A stretch of 42,719 nucleotides of DNA from contig VBBR01000067.1 of NCBI GenBank assembly GCA_005881615.1, positions 1-42,719 on the forward strand. Reading direction: 5' to 3'. Position numbers and translations under genes: made by a program. Source of the DNA: Candidatus Bathyarchaeota archaeon (GTDB lineage: Archaea; Thermoproteota; Bathyarchaeia; 40CM-2-53-6). The notes under the pieces are model-generated. The model worked only from the letters and a program-made list of their open reading frames with translations. It had not been told where the DNA came from and did no database searches. Below, one piece after another: positions 15,234 to 22,588 of this stretch; positions within the stretch are counted from its first letter, which is position 1, and every line of letters starts with the position of its first letter.

Positions 15234-16340
15234 TTGCTCCACCGCACCCAGGAACTAACTGAACCTTTAGCACAATTAAAAAGCATACCGGAGGAACTTC
15301 AACATCCAATCCCCGAAGCACTCCTACAGCTCTCGACAAAATCGATGCAATCGCTACACGGATCCACACTCAACCCGCGAACCGTGTCGCTCGTGGACAT
15401 GGGACTCGACGATGGAGATTCTGACGAGCAGCTCGAAATCGGGGCATCGTCAATAGCCATGGGCTTGAAACGCAGCCCCATCAACCCACTAAGAGACACT
15501 ATACCAATAGCCGCATGCGACGCGTCCAGCGTCAAGATCGGCGAAACCGAGACTGGAATGATCTTCGCCATCCGTGCGGTCGCAGTCTGGAGACAACCCG
15601 AGAGGATCGCTTTCACGCGCTGGGGACCATTGCTCTTCCACATTCCAAACTCCGATGGCCAACAAGAAAAGTACCGAGACGACGAGTCACGGGTATTCGG
15701 CGGACTATCAGTGAAGACTCTCCGCGTTCTGACGAAGCTGAGGAATCACGTAGAACGCTGGGTTCAGGAAGAACTCGCAACTACATTCAAGGATGGTATT
15801 GTGCTTCTGGACGGGTCGTTGACTGCAGGTACTCCAGACAATCCTTCCAGCAGAGTTCAGCGCATCCTCTCAGCTGCTCGCAACAATAATAGCATTGTGA
15901 TCGCTCTCTCGAAATCCACTCAGCTTACGGTTGGTGGAAAGAATATTCTCGGCTTCTTCGACGCCGAAAAGATCCCGCACATTATCGACATTACATCGGT
16001 TGTCGAGAACGAGTATCCGGCTTATCCGATTAGATTCCTCGGACGAGTCTGCGTCTCGAAGCTATCACCAGACGGTTTCCTGTTTCGAACCGATATTGAC
16101 CGGGATGCTGATGAGCAAGAATCGCTCGTCGCGCTCGGCCGGGTTGCCGGGACCGATGTCATATTCCATGGCTACCCCGAGACGTTGAGGATTGCCCATA
16201 TCTTCAGCACGTTCACCGCTAATGAGATTCTCGCGGTCCAACGATTCGTTGCCAGCAACCATCATGTCAGCCTTCAGGCCCGTCCGAATCTTCGACGATC
16301 ATTGTTCGGACCCTTCGGAACAAGCAGGTACGTGGCCTAG
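15234..16340 (+). CDS. nurA: NurA-domain 5'-3' nuclease
   Basis: A 368-aa NurA family nuclease. The RNase H-like active-site aspartates are visible in PIAACDASS (about residues 92-98) and IVLLDGSLTAG (about 189-199). A third acidic/histidine region follows near HIIDITSVVENEYPAYPIRF. NurA resects DNA 5' ends together with the HerA translocase. The TTG start at 15234 has a GGGGG ribosome-binding stretch 9 nt upstream; an ATG at 15218 is out of frame and soon terminates. The stop is directly followed by the herA ATG (TAGATG), so the two partners are tightly coupled. No Mre11 or Rad50 gene lies nearby, unlike the classical archaeal cluster. Confidence 0.85.
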   Translation: MLHRTQELTEPLAQLKSIPEELQHPIPEALLQLSTKSMQSLHGSTLNPRTVSLVDMGLDDGDSDEQLEIGASSIAMGLKRSPINPLRDTIPIAACDASSVKIGETETGMIFAIRAVAVWRQPERIAFTRWGPLLFHIPNSDGQQEKYRDDESRVFGGLSVKTLRVLTKLRNHVERWVQEELATTFKDGIVLLDGSLTAGTPDNPSSRVQRILSAARNNNSIVIALSKSTQLTVGGKNILGFFDAEKIPHIIDITSVVENEYPAYPIRFLGRVCVSKLSPDGFLFRTDIDRDADEQESLVALGRVAGTDVIFHGYPETLRIAHIFSTFTANEILAVQRFVASNHHVSLQARPNLRRSLFGPFGTSRYVA

Positions 16341-17765
16341 ATGCGAATCTACCGGAAGGAGGCTGACGAGGTGCAGCTCATCGCTTTCCCGGACGAACAT
16401 GTTCAGAAAGGCGATTATTTCGTCATCGAGGATCCCGCTCAGTCAAGAGGCTTGCTTGTCCAAGCGATTGACCTTCAATACGCCAACGTTCCAGGTGTCC
16501 TAGAGGACATTCTTCGGGACGTGATGACCGATGGGGAACTATCAGGAGAGGATGTGGACCCGCTGAACATTTCGAGCCAGGTGGACGCATTGAAGGATAC
16601 GAGACTGGCTGTTTGCAAGATCCGCGGAACCATCGCACAGGATGGAAGTCTATCGCCCAGCACTTCATGGCTGCCATCGCGTACCTCATCAAAGATTCGA
16701 CCTTACGCGGTCAACAGGCTCATAATGAACGGTGGAAAGATGCCAGTCAAGCTCGGACACAACGATGGCGAACCGATCAGCGTTGACGCCAGCGGGCTAG
16801 ACGGCGGTCTCAACATAATCACCGGAAGAAAGGGTTCAGGAAAATCTCACCTGGCAAAACTACTGTTGTTGTCCATGGCAGGTTGGGGTGCGCCTTGTAT
16901 TGTGCTGGACGTTAACGGGGAATACATCAACCTCCACAAATCAAGGGACGGACGACAATCATCAGCTAGACTGACAGTGCTCGCGCCGAGGAGCGGGCTA
17001 AACTTCTCGATGTCTAAACTAGGACTGAGAACGGTAGCAGGGGTTTTGAGCCATGCTCTCGATCTTCCCGCAACATCGTCCAAGGTCTTCACGACCATCT
17101 GGAAGGATCTTGAAGCTCGGGGGGATCTGACTCTGCCAACCGTGATCCAGGCGGTTCAGTCGTGGAGTTGCCATGACAGTGTCCGAGAAGCATTGACCTC
17201 TAGGCTTCAGGTCTTGATGGAATCCGGATTGTTTGACGAGGCGAACCCGCTGACCGAGGAACGGATTCTCCACACTATTGAGGGAGGCGGAGTTTTAGTG
17301 GTTAATCTGAAGAATCAGAGCCAGATCGTCCGGCGGATACTCGTCGAGATATTTCTCGGAGAGCTTACTAAGATTCTCTCGTCGAACTGGCTTAAGGCCG
17401 CGTTTCTCTTCGCTGAGGAGGCTCACTTGTACTTGCGGGATACTTACTGGGACGATATTGTTACGCGAATGAGGCATATTGGACTGTTTACCACTTTCAT
17501 CACGAACCAGCCGGACACGGTTCAGGAGGCGATCTATAGGCAAGCGGACAACGTGTTCATCTTCAACTTCACAAATGAGCACGACATCGAGGCGATCGGA
17601 AAGGTCGCCAAGGCTGACAGCGACACGATTCGCTACCTTGTCAGAGGAATACCAACAAGACGGTGCCTGCTACTGGGAAATGTTGTCAGGGACCTTCCTC
17701 TGATGGTCGACGTGGAACAGCTCGACGTCAGAACAATGGGAGAGACACGACTCTTCTTCTCCTAG
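16341..17765 (+). CDS. herA: HerA-family hexameric DNA translocase ATPase
   Basis: A 474-aa ATPase. The N-terminal 100 or so residues resemble the HAS-barrel. Walker A is ITGRKGSGKSH at about 160-170. The FtsK/HerA-type VLDVNGEY follows at about 190, and Walker B is FLFAEEAHLYL at about 355-365. Then come TRMRHIGLFTTFITNQP (sensor/arginine-finger region) and a C-terminal region ending near LMVDVEQL. HerA pumps DNA and stimulates NurA, here encoded immediately upstream. The length is slightly below the usual range of about 500 residues, but all motifs are present. It is the last gene of the operon; the PLP-rhodanese gene converges on it 83 nt later. Confidence 0.9.
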   Translation: MRIYRKEADEVQLIAFPDEHVQKGDYFVIEDPAQSRGLLVQAIDLQYANVPGVLEDILRDVMTDGELSGEDVDPLNISSQVDALKDTRLAVCKIRGTIAQDGSLSPSTSWLPSRTSSKIRPYAVNRLIMNGGKMPVKLGHNDGEPISVDASGLDGGLNIITGRKGSGKSHLAKLLLLSMAGWGAPCIVLDVNGEYINLHKSRDGRQSSARLTVLAPRSGLNFSMSKLGLRTVAGVLSHALDLPATSSKVFTTIWKDLEARGDLTLPTVIQAVQSWSCHDSVREALTSRLQVLMESGLFDEANPLTEERILHTIEGGGVLVVNLKNQSQIVRRILVEIFLGELTKILSSNWLKAAFLFAEEAHLYLRDTYWDDIVTRMRHIGLFTTFITNQPDTVQEAIYRQADNVFIFNFTNEHDIEAIGKVAKADSDTIRYLVRGIPTRRCLLLGNVVRDLPLMVDVEQLDVRTMGETRLFFS

Positions 17766-17848
17766 TTGGCACGAAGATCTCTGGTCTTTTGATGGAACGG
17801 GAACAAACTAGTCCTCAGCTCGTGCTGGGCAGAAAGCGTAATGTTCGC

Positions 17849-19414
17849 TTAGTCTCCGGCCATCTGCACTAGGTCGGAGGGCTGTTTCTTGCTGTTCTCG
17901 GACAGACTCATTATTCCTCCAGTGAGGCTTTGACCCAGTATTCCGTTCGCCGCAAGGATCTGTGCAACGCGCAACGACGTACCTCCAGCCATACAGACCA
18001 GTAAGACCTTGCGGTTATCCTTAGGCAGAATATTGGTGATATTATTGGGAATCTTCTCGGTCGAGATTAACGATTGCACATCGGATGCTCGCGCGACCTT
18101 GATCTTATTCTCATCGCACCCAATGGATGATGCGAGTAGTTTGATGCCATCCTCTTTCGGGATGAACATGCCATGGGTCCATAGAACCTCGCCATAATCT
18201 GCTACGCTGGAGTTGGCCTGTGGAAGGGTGACTTCGAGTGGAGGTGGTGCTTGCGCCACGGTTCCGAGAGTGCTTCTGTACTTGTCGATTCCGTCGGCGA
18301 GTATCACGACGAACTTGTCGCCAACTCCATAGTTCAGCATCTGTAAGCAAGCGTAAAGGGCCAAGGCACTACTCTCGCCAATGTCGTAGCCTTTCCCGAC
18401 GAAGAAGCGGAGGACCCGCCTAGCCTGCTCAAAGTCTATCTCGTGTTGGCCTGCGTAAAAGGAAGGATCATAGAATCTCAGGCCCCAGGCCTTGTCCTTA
18501 GTTCGTATTCCCGCAACGTCTTGGTGGTTGAGCGGGAAGACAACGTGCACAGATTTCTTGCCGTGTTTTTTCTGGAGGTATTTGCTCATGCCGGCTGAGG
18601 TGCCTCCTGTCCCAAAGGCGGAGATTACTCTGAAATCAGCGAGCGAAAAGCCGCGTTCTTTCACCTGTTGGTCTATCTCAGGTGCCGTGACAGTCTCGTG
18701 TGATTTGACGTTCAGCTCGTTATCGTATTGTTCAGGGCAGAAGCCTCCGTAAATCTTGGCCAGGAGCTTAGCGAGGTTGATCACGTCTTGTCTCGCGAGG
18801 AGATCCTCAATCTCGACTCGCGACTTGTCGAACTGAGATGTGTCGAGCCCGAGATCCGCCAATTGTTGGCGAACGTTGCTCGCAGTCACCTTGGCAATAA
18901 CCGAGTTCTGGTCCATAGCGAGCCCAGGTGCAGGGCAGATGTCGATGTCAAGGTTCACCGTCCTGGCTGAGTTCTTGTTGAGCTCATCTAGGACCCCGCT
19001 CTGAAGCTTCCTAGAAACTAGGAAAACGACGCTGATTCCGATCTTTTCCAGCATTCCGAGGGCGATACCAAAGTTGCCGGATGTTGCTTCGAAGACCGTT
19101 TGACCAGTTCTTAGCTTGCCAGACGTTATTGCTTCCTCGATTATTTCGACGGCTGGGCGAACTTTGACCGAGCCTCCTGTAATCTTCGAATCGAATTTTC
19201 CAAAGACCTTGATGCTCTTTGAAGGTATTGCAATGCCATATTCGACACGGGCGCATTCAATGAGCGGCTCGGTCAGATCTTCCAAGGGCGTCGGATTGAC
19301 GAAGGTCTCGCTTCCTTCTCTTTCGAGAACGTATGGAACCCTGCTCTTGATCTCGCTAAGGAACCGGTTTAGAAGAGTCTCATCAATGCTAGATTTTGTC
19401 CCGGTCTCTGGCAT
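17849..19414 (-). CDS. PLP-dependent cysteine-synthase-like enzyme fused to a rhodanese domain
   Basis: A 521-aa fusion. Residues 40-400 are a fold-type II PLP enzyme of the cysteine synthase/CBS family. The Schiff-base lysine is K84 in GGSVKVRPA, the substrate loop is TSGNFG at 111-116, and the phosphate-binding glycine loop is SAFGTGGTSAGM near 265. Residues 400-521 hold a rhodanese-like domain with the active-site loop VCMAGGTSLR (Cys about 474), a six-residue loop typical of active sulfurtransferases. The fusion suggests that sulfur is handed between a persulfide cysteine and the PLP-bound amino acid. The substrate is unknown, and a long insert (about 150-250) is unlike CysK. The ATG at 19414 lies 32 nt from a shared TATA box. 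Confidence 0.85.
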   Translation of the reverse strand: MPETGTKSSIDETLLNRFLSEIKSRVPYVLEREGSETFVNPTPLEDLTEPLIECARVEYGIAIPSKSIKVFGKFDSKITGGSVKVRPAVEIIEEAITSGKLRTGQTVFEATSGNFGIALGMLEKIGISVVFLVSRKLQSGVLDELNKNSARTVNLDIDICPAPGLAMDQNSVIAKVTASNVRQQLADLGLDTSQFDKSRVEIEDLLARQDVINLAKLLAKIYGGFCPEQYDNELNVKSHETVTAPEIDQQVKERGFSLADFRVISAFGTGGTSAGMSKYLQKKHGKKSVHVVFPLNHQDVAGIRTKDKAWGLRFYDPSFYAGQHEIDFEQARRVLRFFVGKGYDIGESSALALYACLQMLNYGVGDKFVVILADGIDKYRSTLGTVAQAPPPLEVTLPQANSSVADYGEVLWTHGMFIPKEDGIKLLASSIGCDENKIKVARASDVQSLISTEKIPNNITNILPKDNRKVLLVCMAGGTSLRVAQILAANGILGQSLTGGIMSLSENSKKQPSDLVQMAGD

Positions 19415-19442
19415 CCCTTATCCGTCTATTCGGGGATACGGC

Positions 19443-19451
19443 TTTATATAA
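19443..19451. promoter_or_regulatory. Palindromic TATA box shared by two divergent genes
   Basis: TTTATATAA contains the palindrome TTATATAA (19444-19451). It lies about 32 nt from the minus-strand start at 19414 and about 26 nt from the plus-strand start at 19473. Both distances fit leaderless archaeal transcripts, and the intergenic region is only 58 bp with no other TATA-like sequence of similar quality. Confidence 0.6.
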
Positions 19452-19472
19452 CATATGTCATAAACGGCTCCC

Positions 19473-19850
19473 ATGACCCAGACATACAAAGCCCCAGACG
19501 TTCCAAGCGAAAGGATCACGCCCGAGTTCGTTAGGGACGAGCTACTCAGTTGTTTCGAGAGTGCGAATAGAGAGTTCGCCACGCTTCTCAACCAACCAGT
19601 CACGGACGAACAACTGAAACAACAGGTGAAACACTTCGTAGAATCAGTCTTCGTCAACTGTGGCGCTAGCTACACGGACCCCACCAAGGACGGAATCTTG
19701 ACGGCTATGAACCAGTGCAGAAGCAATGCGGAGAAGATGATGGGCCCACAAGGCGCCGGGATCATACAACACCACTACGATGAAATGATGAAACTGGTCG
19801 ACAGGCTGCAAGAACGCCCAGTTTACGCCGCGACGTCTCGTCTTGTCTGA
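19473..19850 (+). CDS. Conserved helical protein of unknown function
   Basis: A 125-aa soluble, helical protein (PEFVRDELLSCFESANREFATLL, then LKQQVKHFVESVF, then IIQHHYDEMMKLVDRLQ). The two Cys residues in SVFVNCGASY and AMNQCRSN, and the His-His pair in IIQHHYDE, are candidate metal ligands, but no known motif is complete. The type recalls hypothetical proteins of Nitrososphaeria-like archaea; this is an impression, not a database result. The ATG at 19473 follows the shared TATA box by about 26 nt. Confidence 0.7.
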   Translation: MTQTYKAPDVPSERITPEFVRDELLSCFESANREFATLLNQPVTDEQLKQQVKHFVESVFVNCGASYTDPTKDGILTAMNQCRSNAEKMMGPQGAGIIQHHYDEMMKLVDRLQERPVYAATSRLV

Positions 19851-19939
19851 TAATCACGACAAACGCGAAATCAAGAGATTGGATGAGGTTGTGGCTCTCG
19901 TAAGTCATTAGTACGCCTCACTAGGCACGACTCCCAGAA

Positions 19940-20773
19940 TTGGAGTCCGTAACCCAGCAGCTTCACACTCCCAGAGCTGTCCGACTCGACCGCATTGTTG
20001 ACGAGACGCCTTCAATCCGTTCCTTCTGGTTCAGCGATTCTACTCTGCACAGCGCAAAGCCTGGGCAGTTTGCCATGGTATGGGTCCCAGGAGTAGATGA
20101 GGTTCCCATGAGCGTACTAGCGATTCACGGAAGGTCGGAAGCGGGCGTCGTAATCAAGAAGGGTGGACCGGTCAGCACTGCCCTCTGGGAGAAGAAAATT
20201 GGCGACAAGTTCTGGGTCCGAGGCCCGTACGGGCATCCTTTCAGCGTGGGACACCACCACAAACTACTCGTTGTAGGCGGCGGAACAGGACTTGTTCCCC
20301 TGATCTCTTTCCTCGTCCATCTGAGAGGACGAGATGTCACACTGATCACTGGTGCGAGAACGTCGAGCGAACTCTTGTTCAAGGAATGGCTCCTCAATGA
20401 AAGCAAGGACCAACACTTCAAGCTCCTCTTCGCCACGGATGATGGAACCTATGGGGAGAAGAACCAGGTGCCAAAGGTCGTCGAACATGTATTGAAGGAA
20501 GGACGCTTCGATGCCATCTACACCTGCGGCCCTGAACCCATGATGAAACTAGTATACGATCTAGCGATGCAAAAAAGATGCCCGGTACAGGTCAGCCTTG
20601 AACGAGTATTCAAATGTGGAATCGGAATCTGCGCCGCCTGCGTAATCGGCCCATATCTCGTGTGCCACGACGGACCAGTATTCTCCGAAAGAGAGCTCAG
20701 TGGCATGCCAGAGTTCGGAAAGACCCGACGAGACTTATCAGGCAAGAAAGTTCCTCTAGGGGCGGGGCACTGA
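19940..20773 (+). CDS. pyrK: PyrK-like electron-transfer flavoprotein (FAD/NAD, 2Fe-2S)
   Basis: A 277-aa member of the ferredoxin reductase superfamily. The FAD-binding barrel contains KPGQFAMVWVPGVDEVPMSV (about 38-60). The NAD-binding half begins with LLVVGGGTGLVPLISFL (about 110) and includes TCGPEPMM (about 195). The C-terminal 2Fe-2S ligands are Cys-x4-Cys-x2-Cys followed by a fourth Cys near VCHDGPVF (about 224-242). This matches PyrK, which passes electrons from dihydroorotate dehydrogenase PyrD to NAD. No pyrD lies beside it here, so another partner dehydrogenase is possible. The start is a TTG at 19940; no in-frame ATG precedes the FAD domain. Confidence 0.8.
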   Translation: MESVTQQLHTPRAVRLDRIVDETPSIRSFWFSDSTLHSAKPGQFAMVWVPGVDEVPMSVLAIHGRSEAGVVIKKGGPVSTALWEKKIGDKFWVRGPYGHPFSVGHHHKLLVVGGGTGLVPLISFLVHLRGRDVTLITGARTSSELLFKEWLLNESKDQHFKLLFATDDGTYGEKNQVPKVVEHVLKEGRFDAIYTCGPEPMMKLVYDLAMQKRCPVQVSLERVFKCGIGICAACVIGPYLVCHDGPVFSERELSGMPEFGKTRRDLSGKKVPLGAGH

Positions 20774-20837
20774 GTACTTCCCTGAACATGCCAAATATCA
20801 ATGTCTAGGGCTCGTCCATCCGAGCCACTCGCTGCAG

Positions 20838-21908
20838 ATGTGCAGGAGAAATGCCATAGGTAGTTTCAGCCATCTCTCTTCACTTTGTCCTCAGCCCGCA
20901 ATTCCAGGTCAGAAATTGCGAGCTTGGAACGCTTCCGAGATCTCTGTGCTAATGAACTCATGGCGCCGGAAAACTGATCGCGAAATAGCCAACCTACTTG
21001 ATAGATCGTTGTTCAGCGTGCGCAGCTTCCGCATTAGAAACATCGTTCGTCGTCGGCTGAGCCATCGCAACCGGTGGAAAGGAAACCGCGGTAGGCGTCT
21101 GTCACGATTGATAGCGGCGGAATACACACGCGGTTCAAGCCAGAGCAGATTAGTGCAAAAATATGGCGTTGAATGGCGTAAGCTCAAGGAGATTCTTCTT
21201 TCTCGAGGTGTCCAAATCAGAGGCAAGTCGCAACAGGTTTTCATTCAGAGGTATGGAAGCGCTCCCCGAATTCGATCGCATCTCGGTGCGTCGAAACTTT
21301 ATGTGGTATGCGCAATGCTGGGAGACAACCTCCGCCCGACCGACCAGTCGAAGTGGAGAACCCACATTATAGGCGTCGCTGCCGGCCCAGATAGAGACTT
21401 TGCTGAAGAGTGGGCAGAGAACTTCAAACGAGAATACGGGGTGAGACCTCGCCTCTTATACAAAGGAAAAAACAACATTCAGGCTTACATTTCATCTGTG
21501 GATATTTGGCGCGACTTGCATCGTTACGCTGTTTTTGGATCCCGCAAATGGAGATTGAATCCATGGCTGATGAGGCTTCTGATGAATAGAGTCCCACTCC
21601 GGACGCTGGGGTACGGACTGAGAGGATTCTTTGATGCTGAGGGCAGCTTCTTCCGTCACCCAATTTACAAAGCCTCCGGTAGGCTTACAGTTACCTCAGT
21701 CAACTACCATGGACTGAAACAGATTTCTCGGCTCCTGACTAGGCTTGGAATAAGACACAGCTTTTACAAGAAATACCGGAACACGATTGGAGTGTACGCG
21801 AGAGCTAGTCTCGAGACTTACCTGCAGAGGATTGGTTTCAGCATTCGACGAAAGAGGGAAAGATTGGAATTGACGATTCGGACAGCGAAGAGAATCCGGC
21901 CCTCGTGA
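20838..21908 (+). CDS. Double-motif LAGLIDADG homing endonuclease with N-terminal HTH
   Basis: A 356-aa basic protein. Residues 30-70 resemble a Myb/SANT or HTH domain (WNASEISVLMNSW, then REIANLLDRS). The two LAGLIDADG-type helices are LYVVCAMLGDN (about 154-164) and GYGLRGFFDAEGSF (about 258-271). Both keep an acidic residue at the catalytic position, so a monomeric endonuclease could be active. It is free-standing between pyrK and the S30e gene, in a frame different from S30e, and so is not an intein. Endonucleases of this type usually ride in introns or inteins, so the flanks may mark an intron or a recent insertion. The ATG at 20838 is used. Confidence 0.75.
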   Translation: MCRRNAIGSFSHLSSLCPQPAIPGQKLRAWNASEISVLMNSWRRKTDREIANLLDRSLFSVRSFRIRNIVRRRLSHRNRWKGNRGRRLSRLIAAEYTRGSSQSRLVQKYGVEWRKLKEILLSRGVQIRGKSQQVFIQRYGSAPRIRSHLGASKLYVVCAMLGDNLRPTDQSKWRTHIIGVAAGPDRDFAEEWAENFKREYGVRPRLLYKGKNNIQAYISSVDIWRDLHRYAVFGSRKWRLNPWLMRLLMNRVPLRTLGYGLRGFFDAEGSFFRHPIYKASGRLTVTSVNYHGLKQISRLLTRLGIRHSFYKKYRNTIGVYARASLETYLQRIGFSIRRKRERLELTIRTAKRIRPS

Positions 21909-21930
21909 AATTAGATCAGGTAGGAGAACC

Positions 21931-21938
21931 AATATATC
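21931..21938 (+). promoter_or_regulatory. Putative TATA box for the S30e gene
   Basis: AATATATC lies about 42 nt before the conserved start of S30e and about 26 nt before a purine-rich AAAGGGGAT that could act as its ribosome-binding site. This suggests transcription directly in front of S30e rather than from the endonuclease gene. Confidence 0.4.
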
Positions 21939-21976
21939 GCAGCAATGAGCCGTTTATGGCCTAAAGGGGATCATCC

Positions 21977-22156
21977 TTACCGACACACGGATCGCTCACG
22001 AAGGCGGGCAAGGTTCGGCAGCAGACTCCTAAGATCCAGGCGATGAACAAGCCAGGTCTCTCGCCGAGAGAGAGAGTCAGGCGGAATTCTGAGAAGAGGT
22101 TCGTCCTCGGAAGAAAACCAGGACAGAACTATATCAGAGAAATGAGGACTCGTTAG
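21977..22156 (+). CDS. rps30e: Ribosomal protein S30e (eS30), with TTA where the start codon is expected
   Basis: A 59-residue basic protein of the small ribosomal subunit. The sequence PTHGSLTKAGKVRQQTPKI is a typical archaeal S30e N-terminus, and RRNSEKRFVLGRKPGQNY is a typical C-terminus. In other archaea a methionine precedes PTHGS; here that codon is TTA (21977-21979). The frame is open back only to a TAA at 21962-21964, with no ATG, GTG or TTG in between. AGGGGAT at 21965-21971 is at the right distance to be a ribosome-binding site for a start at 21977. A base error in a TTG, a true non-standard start, or an upstream exon are the explanations. It is easily missed by gene callers. Confidence 0.8.
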   Translation, partial: LPTHGSLTKAGKVRQQTPKIQAMNKPGLSPRERVRRNSEKRFVLGRKPGQNYIREMRTR

Positions 22157-22230
22157 AGTCTATCATCTTAATCCCGCAGAACACGGCTCCAGTCATCGTT
22201 AGGCTGCTACCTTATTAGCGGGAGGCACCG

Positions 22231-22506
22231 ATGGTTTCTCGTCGATTTCAAATGGAAAAAGAGGTCAATCAGATGCCGCGCGGACTTATGGCACGAGCCG
22301 TAGCGTCAATTGTGACCCTAGCGGCTTTCTTGGCCGGATCTCTAGTCTTTGTAGGCTTCTACACCTCGGACTACGATCTGTTCCAAAAAATCGTGGTGGT
22401 CTTGGTTGCCATGATAATCGCAATTGCCGCCCTCGCGATCCTATGGATAACCTATGCCGGTCGCTGGGCAGGTCGCAGAGGTATGATGGGCCGCTGGAGA
22501 GACTAG
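22231..22506 (+). CDS. Small two-helix membrane protein
   Basis: A 91-aa protein with a short charged N-terminus, two transmembrane segments (about 25-44 and 51-72) and a basic C-terminal tail (AGRWAGRRGMMGRWRD). A GGGAGG ribosome-binding site at 22220-22225 fits the ATG at 22231 and outranks the internal ATG at 22252. The family is not recognised. The glycosyltransferase gene begins 82 nt later on the same strand. The basic tail predicts a cytoplasmic C-terminus. Confidence 0.65.
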   Translation: MVSRRFQMEKEVNQMPRGLMARAVASIVTLAAFLAGSLVFVGFYTSDYDLFQKIVVVLVAMIIAIAALAILWITYAGRWAGRRGMMGRWRD

Positions 22507-22588
22507 CCCACCAAAAGTCGAACTGCCAAGCTCTTATCTAGAACGCCGTGCAACAAGGGTCCACGAACTAGTTTCGGGACTCCGTGCG

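Noticed and set aside
20809-20831. Hairpin GGCTCG/CGAGCC after pyrK as an intrinsic terminator
   Set aside because: The stem is only 6 bp and lacks a U-tract; archaeal termination does not need such a hairpin, so no function is claimed.
20788-21979. BHB-type intron in S30e containing the endonuclease gene
   Set aside because: All three possible junction positions (ATG/CC ambiguity) were tried, and none gives a paired central helix with two three-base bulges. It is kept only as a lead needing RNA data.
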